DNA of 5,587 nt from Lentimicrobium sp. Its GTDB lineage: Bacteria; Bacteroidota; Bacteroidia; Bacteroidales; Lentimicrobiaceae. The stretch lies in assembly GCA_013336205.1 (NCBI GenBank), contig JAAXUD010000219.1:1-5587 (forward strand). The letters are read 5' to 3'. Of the stretch, positions 1 through 5,587 are shown one piece after another. The translations under genes and the position numbers were made by a program. The notes beneath the pieces are model-generated. The model was given only the letters and a program-made list of their open reading frames with translations. It was not told the DNA's origin and searched no databases. Positions within the stretch are counted from its first letter, which is position 1. Every line of letters begins with the position of its first letter.

Positions 1-1285
1 TGAAACTAAACAATATGTTTCGTCCGTTGTACTGTATCACATAATCGAAGATACCGCTTACAACCACTCCACTCTGAAAAACAAGTTCCTGATGAACTCC
101 GGGGTGAAACCCGGCAGAATCCAACTCTGCTGCTGACATACTATCAAGTGCAAACCCACCTGCCACCAGATGACCTATCGGAGATCCGAAACCATTTGCA
201 TGAAAACGTTTTCCATGCATCTGCAATTCATGGTTTCCGGCGCTAAGGCTTGTTGGACCTGAAGTTTTCAGGTACACGATTTCACCCTCGCTGTATATAC
301 AATCTTTAAATGTGCCACTGATCTGAAGGCCTGAATCCAAAACAACCGTGGCTGTATTGCAGGAGCCTTCCGCCCGGCTGACTGCCACTGCGCCCCCGGT
401 CCGCAGGGCCATTTTGTCAGCAAACTGATTTAAAACCTTATTTAGATGTTTGAAATCAGGAGTTACAAAGAGTTGCGGCTGCTGGGTGGTGATATCAAAA
501 CCATAGTTAACAGCGTCAATGGTGTAAGGCAGTTTTTTAACCGAGGGTTTCATACAGTTATGACTCTCACCAATGGAGGAAAGCAGGCCTGCACCATAAA
601 TTTTAAAATTATCCAATGCTCCGATCAGGCCATATTCAACCGTCCACCAGTGCAGGTTTCGGATTAATGCCATTTCACTGGGCTGCCCCATGCTTTTGTC
701 AATTTCTGAAAGCCTGATTTCAGCTTCTTTGATGGCTAAATCCGGGGTGTAAGGATCAGCCTTCAGGATGGAAAGGTGCCTGATGGCTTCATACAATTCA
801 TAATCCTTAGCCGATGAGAATGCTTTTGCGCCAATTTCACCGAAGAAACGCAGATATTCTGCATATTCCGGATCGGCTATGATGGGCGCATGTCCGGCAG
901 CCTCATGGATTATATCCGGAGCCGGGGTGTATTCAATCTGGTCAACAGCCCTGATATCAGCAGCTATTACAAGCACCTTATAAGCCTGAAACTCCATAAA
1001 AGCAGCAGGGGGTATAAATCCGTCCACCGCCACAGCTGCCCAGCCTATCTCACTGAGGATCCGGTTCATCCCATACATATGCGGAATAGAATCAATACTG
1101 ATACCCGTGCGTTTTAATCCATCAATATAGGAACCATGCGCCACACGACTTAAATGGTCGACATTCCGTCGCATCACATACCTCCAAACGGCATGATCCT
1201 GAGCTGTATAATCATTGTATGGCTGGTCTATTACCAGTTTTAACAGATGACGCGGCAGTTTATCCAGTACTTCGTTCGATTCCAT
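1..1285 (-). CDS. Phenylalanine/aromatic amino acid 4-hydroxylase, long form (3' end beyond the left edge)
   Basis: This is a pterin-dependent, non-haem Fe(II) monooxygenase. The family hydroxylates an aromatic amino acid, in bacteria typically phenylalanine to tyrosine, using O2 and a tetrahydropterin in the cytoplasm. I translated the minus strand by hand: 428 codons are open to the window edge. The start is ATG at 1285-1283; an in-frame TGA lies 12 bases upstream (1297-1295), so no earlier start is possible. The two iron-binding histidines are H127 and H132 in HEAAGHAP, preceded by YTPAPDI. The third ligand is E217 in WWTVEYGL. R112 sits 15 residues before the first His, as does the substrate-binding Arg of human PAH. 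GAGLLSS follows at 231-237 and QPQLFV further on, both family hallmarks. There is no N-terminal ACT regulatory domain. About 45 extra residues (roughly 158-201) separate the His pair from the Glu, and a C-terminal region beyond about 300 contains a two-copy repeat; I recall both from roughly 580-residue Bacteroidota and Bacillus homologues. Substrate choice (Phe, Tyr or Trp) cannot be fixed from sequence. No pterin carbinolamine dehydratase gene is in view. Confidence 0.93.
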   Translation of the reverse strand, partial: MESNEVLDKLPRHLLKLVIDQPYNDYTAQDHAVWRYVMRRNVDHLSRVAHGSYIDGLKRTGISIDSIPHMYGMNRILSEIGWAAVAVDGFIPPAAFMEFQAYKVLVIAADIRAVDQIEYTPAPDIIHEAAGHAPIIADPEYAEYLRFFGEIGAKAFSSAKDYELYEAIRHLSILKADPYTPDLAIKEAEIRLSEIDKSMGQPSEMALIRNLHWWTVEYGLIGALDNFKIYGAGLLSSIGESHNCMKPSVKKLPYTIDAVNYGFDITTQQPQLFVTPDFKHLNKVLNQFADKMALRTGGAVAVSRAEGSCNTATVVLDSGLQISGTFKDCIYSEGEIVYLKTSGPTSLSAGNHELQMHGKRFHANGFGSPIGHLVAGGFALDSMSAAELDSAGFHPGVHQELVFQSGVVVSGIFDYVIQYNGRNILFSF

Positions 1286-1374
1286 AGGTAAGGTTCATTA
1301 CATTTGCATTGATCTAAGCTTATAAACTATTAATAACACAGGCAATAATTGTAAATATTAACAACAACAGACTG
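1286..1374. promoter_or_regulatory. Divergent intergenic region carrying promoters for the hydroxylase and the glycosyltransferase operon
   Basis: These 89 A/T-rich bases separate two genes that point away from each other, so both promoters most likely lie here or reach into the 5' coding ends. On the plus strand a TTTG at 1303-1306 could be a Bacteroidota -33 element. The expected -7 box (TAnnTTTG) is matched only poorly, by the TA at 1328-1329, 21 bases downstream. On the minus strand I see no convincing pair of boxes. Neither start codon has a purine-rich Shine-Dalgarno sequence; the glycosyltransferase leader is instead rich in A and AAC repeats (1354-1370), which is usual for this phylum. 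The promoter role is inferred from gene orientation, not from clear motifs. Confidence 0.35.
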
Positions 1375-2580
1375 ATGAAAGTTTATATTACACTGCCTGT
1401 TTTAAACGAATTCGAAAACCTGCCCGCCTTATTAAGCTGCCTTGAAGCCCAGCATTTTAATAACCGGGAACTGATCGTATGTGTAAACCAACCCGATGAA
1501 TGGTGGAACATACCGGAAAAGATACACATCTGCGAAAATAACAGAAAAAGTCTTCAATGGCTTAATTTCATTTCAGGTAATAAAGTAATCACCCTCGATA
1601 AAAGTAGCCGGGGCAATGGCTGGCAAGGCAAAAAACACGGCGTCGGCTGGGCCCGGAAAACAACCATGGACGCGGCTTCAGAATTGGCCAGCCCTGAGGA
1701 TATTATTTTAAGTATTGACGCCGATTCGTTTTACCCACCTGATTTTCTTGATTCTGTTATAGCCTCCTTTGAGAAACACCCTGCCGCAGCCGGGCTCTCT
1801 GCGCCCTATTACCATAAACTGACCGGTGATGAAACCACCGACCGTTGTATACTTCGGTATGAGATCTACATGCGCAACTATGCGCTGAATATGCTGCTGA
1901 TTGATAATCCTTACGCTTTTTCAGCAATCGGCTCAGGCATGGCCTGCAAAGTATCGGCATACAGGCAAAACGGAGGACTTACACCAAAAATGAGCGGTGA
2001 AGATTTCTACTTTATCGTGAAACTGAGAAAACAGGGAAATATCATCGTTGATAGTGGCGTGTATGTTTACCCGGAAGCCAGGTTTTCTGACAGGGTGTAT
2101 TTTGGTACGGGACCCGCCATGATAAAAGGGAAAGCCGGCAACTGGGACAGCTATCCGATCTATCCTGCTGATGCTTTTCTGAAAGTCAAACAAACATTTG
2201 AGGCCTTTGAGGGGTTGTATGATAAGGATTTGCCAACTCCGATGGATGAATTATTAAATACTGCCGTTAAAGGCAAACCGCTGTGGCAACCCCTGCGAAC
2301 CAATGCAGCATCACAACAGAGTTTTGAGAAGGCATGCATGCAAAGGGTTGATGCACTCAGAATTCTGCAATATTTAAAAGAAACAAACCCTCAATATCCT
2401 GACAGCAATGAGGAGCGGCTGAATGGATTTTTACAATCTGCATTTAAGCCGGATGAAACACTAAGGAAATCACTTCAGCATTTATCATTCACGACAACGG
2501 ATATCGACACGCTCAACAATATCAGGGATTTCATGGCAGACTGTGAGCTGAATCTTCAGAAAAAGAAAGGAACAGTATGA
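1375..2580 (+). CDS. Glycosyltransferase family 2 (GT-A fold), soluble, with uncharacterised C-terminal extension
   Basis: This 401-residue protein is predicted to transfer a sugar from a nucleotide-sugar donor; donor and acceptor are unknown. The N-terminus MKVYITLPVLNEFENL is the typical first strand and loop of GT2 enzymes, which contacts the nucleotide. A DAD (DxD) metal- and nucleotide-binding motif lies at 115-117 within LSIDADS. SGEDFYF, with E209-D210, is a good candidate for the acidic catalytic-base motif. A Lys/Arg/Gly-rich segment at about 76-98 (KSSRGNGW, KKHGVGWARK) precedes the DxD and resembles a motif I recall in Bacteroidota GT2 proteins. No signal peptide or membrane segment is visible, so it should be cytosolic or peripherally membrane-bound. 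Residues from about 255 to 401 look mainly helical and polar and match no domain I recognise. The ATG at 1375 is the first possible start: no ATG, GTG or TTG lies in frame between it and the TAA at 1315-1317. The stop codon overlaps the miaA start (ATGA), implying one operon. The GT2 call is firm, the specific role open. Confidence 0.86.
   Translation: MKVYITLPVLNEFENLPALLSCLEAQHFNNRELIVCVNQPDEWWNIPEKIHICENNRKSLQWLNFISGNKVITLDKSSRGNGWQGKKHGVGWARKTTMDAASELASPEDIILSIDADSFYPPDFLDSVIASFEKHPAAAGLSAPYYHKLTGDETTDRCILRYEIYMRNYALNMLLIDNPYAFSAIGSGMACKVSAYRQNGGLTPKMSGEDFYFIVKLRKQGNIIVDSGVYVYPEARFSDRVYFGTGPAMIKGKAGNWDSYPIYPADAFLKVKQTFEAFEGLYDKDLPTPMDELLNTAVKGKPLWQPLRTNAASQQSFEKACMQRVDALRILQYLKETNPQYPDSNEERLNGFLQSAFKPDETLRKSLQHLSFTTTDIDTLNNIRDFMADCELNLQKKKGTV
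2566..2571 (+). promoter_or_regulatory. Shine-Dalgarno-like ribosome binding site for miaA
   Basis: AAAGGA lies inside the last codons of the glycosyltransferase, five bases before the miaA ATG at 2577. It is the only start in this window with such a site; the other three have A/T-rich leaders without one. Together with the ATGA overlap it suggests that miaA translation is helped by ribosomes finishing the upstream gene or re-initiating. The tail of the upstream gene is A/G-rich anyway (it encodes Lys-rich residues), so the match could be chance, and most Bacteroidota genes do not depend on this pairing. Confidence 0.4.
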
Positions 2581-3518
2581 AAAAAAAAAACAACATCGTA
2601 ATATTAGGGCCAACAGCCACCGGAAAAACCAGGCTGGCAGCGGTTATTGCCTCAAAGATTGACGGAGAGATCATTTCGGCTGATTCACGCCAGGTTTACC
2701 GTGGGATGGATATGGGAACCGGCAAAGATCTGCTTGATTATGTGGTTGATGGAAAAATAATTCCAACCCATCTTATCGATATTGCTGATGCAGGAAGCCA
2801 GTACAATATTTTTGACTTCAGTCGCGATTTCTTAAACGCTGCAGATATAATCACTGCAAAAAAGAAGAAAATCGTTGTTTGTGGTGGCAGTGGAATGTAT
2901 CTTGAGGCGGCACTCGGACTTTATCAGCTGATGGAAACACCTGTGAACGATTCGTTCAGACAGAAAGCCGCATTATTATCAGACAATCAACTGGTGGAAA
3001 TGCTTACTGCTTTAAAACCACTCCACAACAAAACAGATATCACCGACAGACAGCGGCTGATCAGGGCCATTGAGATTGCCAGCGCTGAAAAAGAGGCAGG
3101 CAGCCAGTTATCGAAACCAGTACCATCGCCTGTAAGGTCCGACAACAGCCTTATTTTCGGTATTGAATTCCCCAGGGAAGTTATAAGAAAAAGAATCACG
3201 GAACGGCTGGAACAAAGGCTGAACAGTGGAATGTTGAACGAAGTTAAAGCATTATTAAACAGCGGCATCAAACCAGAAGCACTGACCTATTACGGACTGG
3301 AATACAAATATCTGACGCTTCATCTGAGCGGAAACCTGAGTTACGAAGAGATGTTTTCGCTGCTCAATACAGCGATTCACCAGTTTGCCAAACGTCAGAT
3401 GACATGGTTCAGACGGATGGAAAAGAAAGGTATTAATATTCACTGGTTAAAAGGAGATTTGGGCCCGGAAGTGAATGCAGATGTTATTTTCAACTTGTTT
3501 AACAATTATCAAAATTAA
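2577..3518 (+). CDS. miaA: tRNA dimethylallyltransferase (tRNA isopentenyltransferase), GTGKD-type
   Basis: MiaA transfers the dimethylallyl group of DMAPP to N6 of adenosine 37 in tRNAs that read codons starting with U. This i6A37 stabilises codon-anticodon pairing, and MiaB can methylthiolate it further. The 313 residues match the family's usual length of about 300, so it appears complete. The P-loop GPTATGKT is at 11-18. ISADSRQVYRGMDMGTGKD spans 33-51 with the presumed catalytic Asp at D36, and HLIDI is at 65-69. The substrate-binding GGSGMYLEA is at 103-111, TDRQRLIRAIE at 156-166, and the tRNA-binding KRQMTWFR at 272-279. GTGKD replaces the GTAKP of E. coli MiaA, and the usual 'DP.AA..I' stretch before the RAIE motif is changed to LHNKTDI. 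This resembles the second MiaA type (annotated miaA2 in some Bacteroides), so another paralogue may exist elsewhere in the genome. The gene overlaps the upstream glycosyltransferase by four bases and starts with a run of 11 A encoding Lys-Lys-Lys. Confidence 0.95.
   Translation: MKKKNNIVILGPTATGKTRLAAVIASKIDGEIISADSRQVYRGMDMGTGKDLLDYVVDGKIIPTHLIDIADAGSQYNIFDFSRDFLNAADIITAKKKKIVVCGGSGMYLEAALGLYQLMETPVNDSFRQKAALLSDNQLVEMLTALKPLHNKTDITDRQRLIRAIEIASAEKEAGSQLSKPVPSPVRSDNSLIFGIEFPREVIRKRITERLEQRLNSGMLNEVKALLNSGIKPEALTYYGLEYKYLTLHLSGNLSYEEMFSLLNTAIHQFAKRQMTWFRRMEKKGINIHWLKGDLGPEVNADVIFNLFNNYQN
2580..2590 (+). repeat. Homopolymer run of 11 A at the start of miaA
   Basis: Eleven consecutive A residues cover miaA codons 2-4 and most of codon 5, immediately after the ATG. 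Runs this long can slip during replication, transcription or sequencing. Reading one base more gives an in-frame TGA after about 28 codons; one base fewer gives TAA at about codon 8. Either change would therefore stop MiaA synthesis. In the given sequence the frame is intact. Confidence 0.9.
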
Positions 3519-3615
3519 CTCACTGACCTCTAAACAATATAGCCACTAGTATGTTTATTCTTACCTGATTAAAGTTAAACAAATTGTATTTCAGGCTTAG
3601 TTTTACCTAACAATT
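3519..3615 (+). promoter_or_regulatory. Intergenic region before the TonB-dependent receptor; probable promoter, weak -7 box
   Basis: These 97 A/T-rich bases lie between miaA and the receptor gene. TATGTTTA at 3550-3557 matches seven positions of the Bacteroidota -7 consensus TAnnTTTG and would leave a leader of about 50 bases, but no TTTG lies at the expected -33 distance. A second near-match, TAGTTTTA at 3598-3605, is so close to the start codon that the leader would be only a few bases. I found no GC-rich hairpin followed by T residues, so readthrough from miaA is possible. The receptor start has no Shine-Dalgarno sequence. Evidence for the promoter is weak. Confidence 0.22.
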
Positions 3616-5587
3616 ATGAAAAAATTTATTATCTCAGGACTGCTGTTATTTTCTGTTTTTCAGCTATTTGCTCAAAACGGCACCATCAAGGGCCGGGTTT
3701 TTAATGAGAGTAACAATGAACCACTTCCTTTTACCAATATAATCATCTTTGGCACAACCATAGGTTCAACTTCCGACCTTGATGGCAACTTTATATTCAC
3801 GGGTATAACTCCTGGATTTGTAAAACTTGCGGCTACTTCGGTAGGTTTCGAAGCACATGTGAGCGAAGAGTTTCAGGTTACGAACTCCAAAACTGTGTTC
3901 ATTGATATCCCCATGCGCGAAACCACTATTCAATTAGAGCAGGTAGTGGTTAAAGCTTCACCCTTCCGCAAAACCGAGGAAAGCCCGGTCTCCATGCGTA
4001 CGTTGGGTATTGGTGATATTGAAAAGAATCCGGGCTCAAACCGTGACATCAGCAAGGTTATTCAGGCACTTCCCGGCGTTGCTTCTACCGTTTCATTCCG
4101 CAACGATATTATCGTCAGAGGTGGAGGCCCGAGTGAGAATAAATTTTACCTGGATGGTATGGAAATCCCCAACCTTAATCACTTTGCCACGCAAGGAGCA
4201 TCAGGTGGTCCGGTAGGCATTATTAATGTTGATTTTATCCGGGAAGTAGATTTCTATTCAGGCGCTTTTCCGGCTAACCGGGGTAATGCGCTTAGCTCGG
4301 TGCTTGAGATGAAACAAATTGATGGCAACAAGGAGCGACTGGTTTTTAAAGGGTCGGTCGGTGCTTCAGATCTTTCGCTGGCTTTGAATGGTCCGTTAAG
4401 CGAGAAAACAACTTTCCTTTTTTCGGTACGAAGGTCTTATCTTGAATTTCTTTTTGGTGTGATTGGCTTGCCTTTCCTGCCGACTTACAACGATTTTCAG
4501 TTTAAAGTGAAAACCCGTTTTGATTTAAAAAATGAGCTGACAATACTTGGCATTGGCGCAATTGACAACTTCAACCTGAATACAGGAATAAAAAATCCAA
4601 CAGAGGATCAACAATATATACTCAACTACCTGCCAGTAAATGAGCAGTGGAACTATGCAATTGGCGCGGTCTACAAACATTTTCGCGAAAAATCGTTCGA
4701 CACCTGGGTCTTCAGTCGCAATATGCTGAATAATATAGCCTATAAATACGAAGACAACGATGAAAACAAAGCCAAAACACTGGACTACTCATCGCAGGAA
4801 ATGGAAAACAAATTCCGTTATGAAAATTCAAGCCGGATTGGTAATTATAAGTTAATTGCAGGTGCGGGCGGTGAATATGCAAGGTATACCACCACTACTT
4901 TCCAGGAGGTCTTTATTCCTCAGGGAGAAGATACGTTGCGTTTTATTAATTATGGTTCAGAGATCGACCTTTTTAAATACCACTTTTTCGGACAGCTCAG
5001 CCGCAATTTCAGCAACGACAAGCTGATTCTGTCTCTCGGTCTTCGGGCAGATGGCAATTCATATTCGACCAATATGTCAAACCCGCTCAATCAGCTTTCA
5101 CCAAGATTCAGCGCAGCCTATGCGCTTACCGATAAATTTTTCCTGAACTTCAACACAGGACGGTATTATCAGCAGCCAGCCTATACAACACTAGGCTTTA
5201 AAAGTAACGAAGGAGAATTTGTTAATAAATCCAACAATCTGAAATACATAGCCACCAATCACGTGGTTGGCGGAGTCGAATATCGTCGACGCGATGATAC
5301 CAAGCTTACACTGGAAGCTTTCTATAAACATTACAATAACTACCCTTTTTCTGTAAACGATTCGATATCCCTTGCCAATAAAGGCGGTGATTTTGGCGTG
5401 TATGGTGCAGAAGAGGTTACTTCAACAGGAACCGGCCGGGCCTATGGATTTGAAGCCTATATTCGCGAACGCTTCATGGAAAAATACAACATCATCTTAT
5501 CATACACTTACGTAAGAAGTGAGTTTATTGACAATAAGGATGTATATATTCCTTCTGCCTGGGATAACCGCCACCTGTTAAACGTTA
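3616..5587 (+). CDS. TonB-dependent outer-membrane receptor with N-terminal carboxypeptidase-regulatory-like domain (3' end beyond the right edge)
   Basis: This is a TonB-ExbBD-energised outer-membrane transporter; the substrate cannot be told from what is visible. The first 657 codons are open to the window edge. The ATG at 3616 is the first possible start, as an in-frame TAG lies 18 bases upstream. MKKFIISGLLLFSVFQLFAQ is a signal peptide with likely cleavage after A19. Residues about 22-100 form a beta-sandwich domain of the CarboxypepD_reg-like type (GTIKGRVFN, then STSDLDGNF and a hydrophobic P/G-rich finish), common in Bacteroidota receptors. A linker with LEQVVVKAS (107-115), a possible TonB-box region, leads into the plug. 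The plug has DISKVIQALPGV, VRGGGPSENKFYLDGMEIP (167-185) and FYSGAFPANRGNALSSV. From about 240 on the sequence alternates polar and aromatic residues, as in a 22-strand barrel, ending in view at SAWDNRHLLNV, typical of the last third. The plug resembles the non-SusC receptor group rather than SusC, and no SusD is visible. Expected full length is about 750-800 residues. Confidence 0.92.
   Translation, partial: MKKFIISGLLLFSVFQLFAQNGTIKGRVFNESNNEPLPFTNIIIFGTTIGSTSDLDGNFIFTGITPGFVKLAATSVGFEAHVSEEFQVTNSKTVFIDIPMRETTIQLEQVVVKASPFRKTEESPVSMRTLGIGDIEKNPGSNRDISKVIQALPGVASTVSFRNDIIVRGGGPSENKFYLDGMEIPNLNHFATQGASGGPVGIINVDFIREVDFYSGAFPANRGNALSSVLEMKQIDGNKERLVFKGSVGASDLSLALNGPLSEKTTFLFSVRRSYLEFLFGVIGLPFLPTYNDFQFKVKTRFDLKNELTILGIGAIDNFNLNTGIKNPTEDQQYILNYLPVNEQWNYAIGAVYKHFREKSFDTWVFSRNMLNNIAYKYEDNDENKAKTLDYSSQEMENKFRYENSSRIGNYKLIAGAGGEYARYTTTTFQEVFIPQGEDTLRFINYGSEIDLFKYHFFGQLSRNFSNDKLILSLGLRADGNSYSTNMSNPLNQLSPRFSAAYALTDKFFLNFNTGRYYQQPAYTTLGFKSNEGEFVNKSNNLKYIATNHVVGGVEYRRRDDTKLTLEAFYKHYNNYPFSVNDSISLANKGGDFGVYGAEEVTSTGTGRAYGFEAYIRERFMEKYNIILSYTYVRSEFIDNKDVYIPSAWDNRHLLNV

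Noticed and set aside
446..1117. Two small plus-strand ORFs (446-667 and 890-1117)
   Set aside because: Both lie entirely inside the minus-strand hydroxylase, over its most conserved motifs, and their translations resemble nothing. They are shadow frames.
1286..1374. Riboswitch, T-box or aromatic amino acid operator upstream of the hydroxylase
   Set aside because: The region is only 89 A/T-rich bases with no stable stem, conserved riboswitch core or clear inverted repeat.
1757..2193. Two minus-strand ORFs (1757-1960 and 1933-2193)
   Set aside because: They are antisense to the GT2 catalytic domain, show no motif and have no leader of their own.
2987..3443. Two minus-strand ORFs (2987-3271 and 3255-3443)
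   Set aside because: They are antisense to conserved miaA regions and their translations show no recognisable domain.
7..3541. Shared 11-base word CTAAACAATAT at 7-17 and 3531-3541
   Set aside because: It is short and A/T-rich, one copy being coding (antisense) and the other intergenic. Chance is enough to explain it, and nothing mobile lies between.
3519..3615. Rho-independent terminator after miaA
   Set aside because: No GC-rich inverted repeat with a following T run is present; the ACTAGT palindrome at 3545-3550 is too short to count.
4010..4216. Plus-strand ORF of 68 codons
   Set aside because: It is out of frame within the conserved plug domain of the receptor, whose own frame is open throughout.
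1..5587. Defence, mobile or biosynthetic-cluster signature
   Set aside because: All four genes belong to well-known families with intact key motifs. No nuclease, transposase, integrase, reverse transcriptase or repeat array is present.

Overview
The window looks like an ordinary chromosomal segment of a Bacteroidota (Bacteroidetes) bacterium. Four things suggest this: a TonB-dependent receptor with an N-terminal carboxypeptidase-regulatory-like domain, a long-form aromatic amino acid hydroxylase, a MiaA of the 'GTGKD' type, and three of four gene starts with no Shine-Dalgarno sequence and an A/T-rich leader. Base composition is moderate and even, and I see no insertion sequence, phage gene, tRNA, rRNA or CRISPR array. 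The four genes fill almost the whole window and no gene-free stretch exceeds 100 bases.

Layout: (1) 1-1285, minus strand: phenylalanine/aromatic amino acid 4-hydroxylase. Its 3' end runs off the left edge, so the first 428 codons are visible. (2) 1286-1374: an 89-base divergent intergenic region. (3) 1375-2580, plus strand: a soluble family 2 glycosyltransferase with a C-terminal extension I do not recognise. (4) 2577-3518, plus strand: miaA, tRNA dimethylallyltransferase, overlapping the previous gene by ATGA and opening with a run of 11 A. (5) 3519-3615: a 97-base intergenic region. (6) 3616-5587, plus strand: an outer-membrane TonB-dependent receptor, 657 codons visible, running off the right edge.

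Only the glycosyltransferase and miaA are clearly arranged as a co-expressed, probably translationally coupled pair. The hydroxylase is transcribed divergently and the receptor appears to be a separate unit. Nothing ties the four into one pathway: amino acid catabolism or tyrosine supply, sugar transfer, tRNA A37 modification, and nutrient uptake are independent jobs.

I found no evidence of an undescribed system. The points most worth checking are a two-copy sequence repeat in the C-terminal part of the hydroxylase, an insertion of about 45 residues between its iron ligands, the coupled glycosyltransferase-miaA arrangement with its unusual Shine-Dalgarno-like site, and the poly-A tract at the miaA start.
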